Part shown: piece after piece, positions 5,822 through 6,226 of the stretch
Numbering within the stretch: position 1 is the first letter of the stretch
Layout of the letters: every line of letters begins with the position of its first letter
Source of the DNA: Actinomycetota bacterium
GTDB lineage: Bacteria; Actinomycetota; UBA4738
DNA length: 6,226 nt
Reading direction: 5' to 3'
NCBI GenBank assembly: GCA_005885025.1
Contig: VAYC01000049.1
Location: 1-6,226, forward strand
The notes under the pieces: model-generated
What the model saw: the letters and a program-made list of their open reading frames with translations, nothing else
Database searches by the model: none
Told to the model about the DNA's origin: nothing
Program-made: the position numbers and the translations under genes

Positions 5822-6052
5822 ATGAGTGAGGCCACGAAGTTGGCCGCGGAGGCGTCGAGCCGCGATCCGAGCACCGGCCTCAGGGCGGTAGCCGCCTTGA
5901 GGAGGTTGCTGGAGCAGCTCGAGGCCCTCCAGGTTCGGAACGCGCGCATCCAGGGTTGGTCGTGGAAGACGATCGCCGAGCAACTGCACGTGAGCAAGCA
6001 GGCGGTCCACAAGAAACACGCGGGGCGCAGGTTCTTGGGCCGGGGGAGGTAG
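5822..6052 (+). CDS. Small helix-turn-helix DNA-binding protein
   Basis: This is a 76-residue basic protein. The N-terminal half (about 18-43) is a likely amphipathic helix, LRAVAALRRLLEQLEALQVR, that could mediate dimerisation. Residues 45-66 (GWSWKTIAEQLHVSKQAVHK) form a clear helix-turn-helix, with a WSWxxIAxxLxVSxQAVHKK pattern familiar from small actinobacterial HTH proteins encoded beside Clp N-terminal-domain proteins. The ATG at 5822 is chosen because the family-like sequence starts there and the promoter places the transcript start at that base. The frame is open further upstream (to 5348), but that stretch is antisense to the AI-2E family gene and has no such character. It is followed after 3 nt by the Clp-N gene, whose ribosome binding site lies inside its last codons. 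A role as autoregulator through the GTCAA-N6-TTGAC repeats is inferred; targets are unknown. Confidence 0.85.
   Translation: MSEATKLAAEASSRDPSTGLRAVAALRRLLEQLEALQVRNARIQGWSWKTIAEQLHVSKQAVHKKHAGRRFLGRGR
6045..6050 (+). promoter_or_regulatory. Ribosome binding site for the Clp N-terminal-domain gene
   Basis: GGAGGT, inside the end of the HTH gene, lies 5 nt before the GTG at 6056 and fixes that start. It contrasts with the HTH gene, which lacks any such site. Confidence 0.7.
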
Positions 6053-6055
6053 GGC

Positions 6056-6226
6056 GTGTTCGAACGGTTCACCGATCCGGCTCGGCAGGTCGTGGTTCGG
6101 GCGCAGGAGGAGGCCCGCTCACTCCAGCACGGCTACCTCGGAACCGAACACCTCCTGCTCGGCCTGGAGTCGGATGAGACCGGACTGGCCGCGAGCGTTC
6201 TCGCCCGGCTGGGATTCGACGCCGGC
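6056..6226 (+). CDS. Clp N-terminal-domain protein, 5' part (cut by window end)
   Basis: Only 57 residues are visible from the GTG at 6056. They start MFERFTDPARQVVVRAQEEA and contain GYLGTEHLLLGLESDETGLA (26-45), the first repeat of the Clp N-terminal (ClpR) domain, which binds substrates or adaptors in ClpC/ClpA-type unfoldases. The match to the start of actinobacterial ClpC is close. The upstream HTH gene suggests instead the stand-alone Clp-N proteins of actinobacteria that lack ATPase domains, but the rest of the gene is out of view, so full-length ClpC cannot be excluded. The junction with the HTH gene (3 nt) implies a single transcript from the promoter at 5786-5815 and control by the same operators. 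Confidence 0.85.
   Translation, partial: MFERFTDPARQVVVRAQEEARSLQHGYLGTEHLLLGLESDETGLAASVLARLGFDAG

Noticed and set aside
1..6226. tRNA or rRNA genes, CRISPR arrays, insertion sequences, riboswitches
   Set aside because: I saw no direct-repeat/spacer pattern, transposase motif, cloverleaf or rRNA-like stretch. Nearly all bases are accounted for by protein genes, leaving only one intergenic region over 100 bp.

Overview
This 6.2 kb window is GC-rich and tightly packed, with third-codon positions dominated by G and C, frequent GTG starts and short or overlapping gene junctions. These traits, the style of the branched-chain dehydrogenase E2 (a TAKA lipoyl motif and a VGYG linker motif), and a small HTH gene next to a Clp N-terminal-domain gene point to an actinobacterium or close relative. 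I cannot place it more precisely from the sequence alone.

Region 1 (2-4629, + strand) is a compact operon for branched-chain amino acid / 2-oxoacid catabolism. It holds the C-terminal part of a leucine/valine-type amino acid dehydrogenase, then E1 alpha, E1 beta and lipoylated E2 of a branched-chain 2-oxoacid dehydrogenase complex, then a BtuF-like cobalamin-binding protein without a signal peptide. Junctions are a 7-nt gap, an 8-nt overlap, a 1-nt overlap (TGATG) and an 8-nt gap, so the genes are very probably cotranscribed and partly translationally coupled. The dehydrogenase deaminates Leu/Val/Ile to 2-oxoacids, and the E1/E2 complex oxidatively decarboxylates these to branched acyl-CoAs. 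No E3 (dihydrolipoamide dehydrogenase) is visible here. The E1 alpha gene has an apparent 1-nt frameshift: a well-formed start with a ribosome binding site and family-like N-terminus lies at 453, but the reading frame changes at a CCCC run (509-512).

Region 2 (4643-5713, - strand) encodes an AI-2E/PerM (UPF0118) family membrane protein, convergent with the operon with only 13 bp between stop codons.

Region 3 (5714-5821) is a divergent control region. It carries two copies of an inverted repeat GTCAA-N6-TTGAC, 28 bp apart, laid over a recognisable TTGACA / TATGTT promoter. The predicted transcription start coincides with the ATG of the next gene, suggesting a leaderless mRNA.

Region 4 (5822-6226, + strand) holds a 76-residue helix-turn-helix protein, followed after 3 nt by the start of a Clp N-terminal-domain protein that runs off the window. 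The HTH protein is the natural candidate to bind the twin repeats and control itself, the Clp-N gene and possibly the divergent membrane protein.
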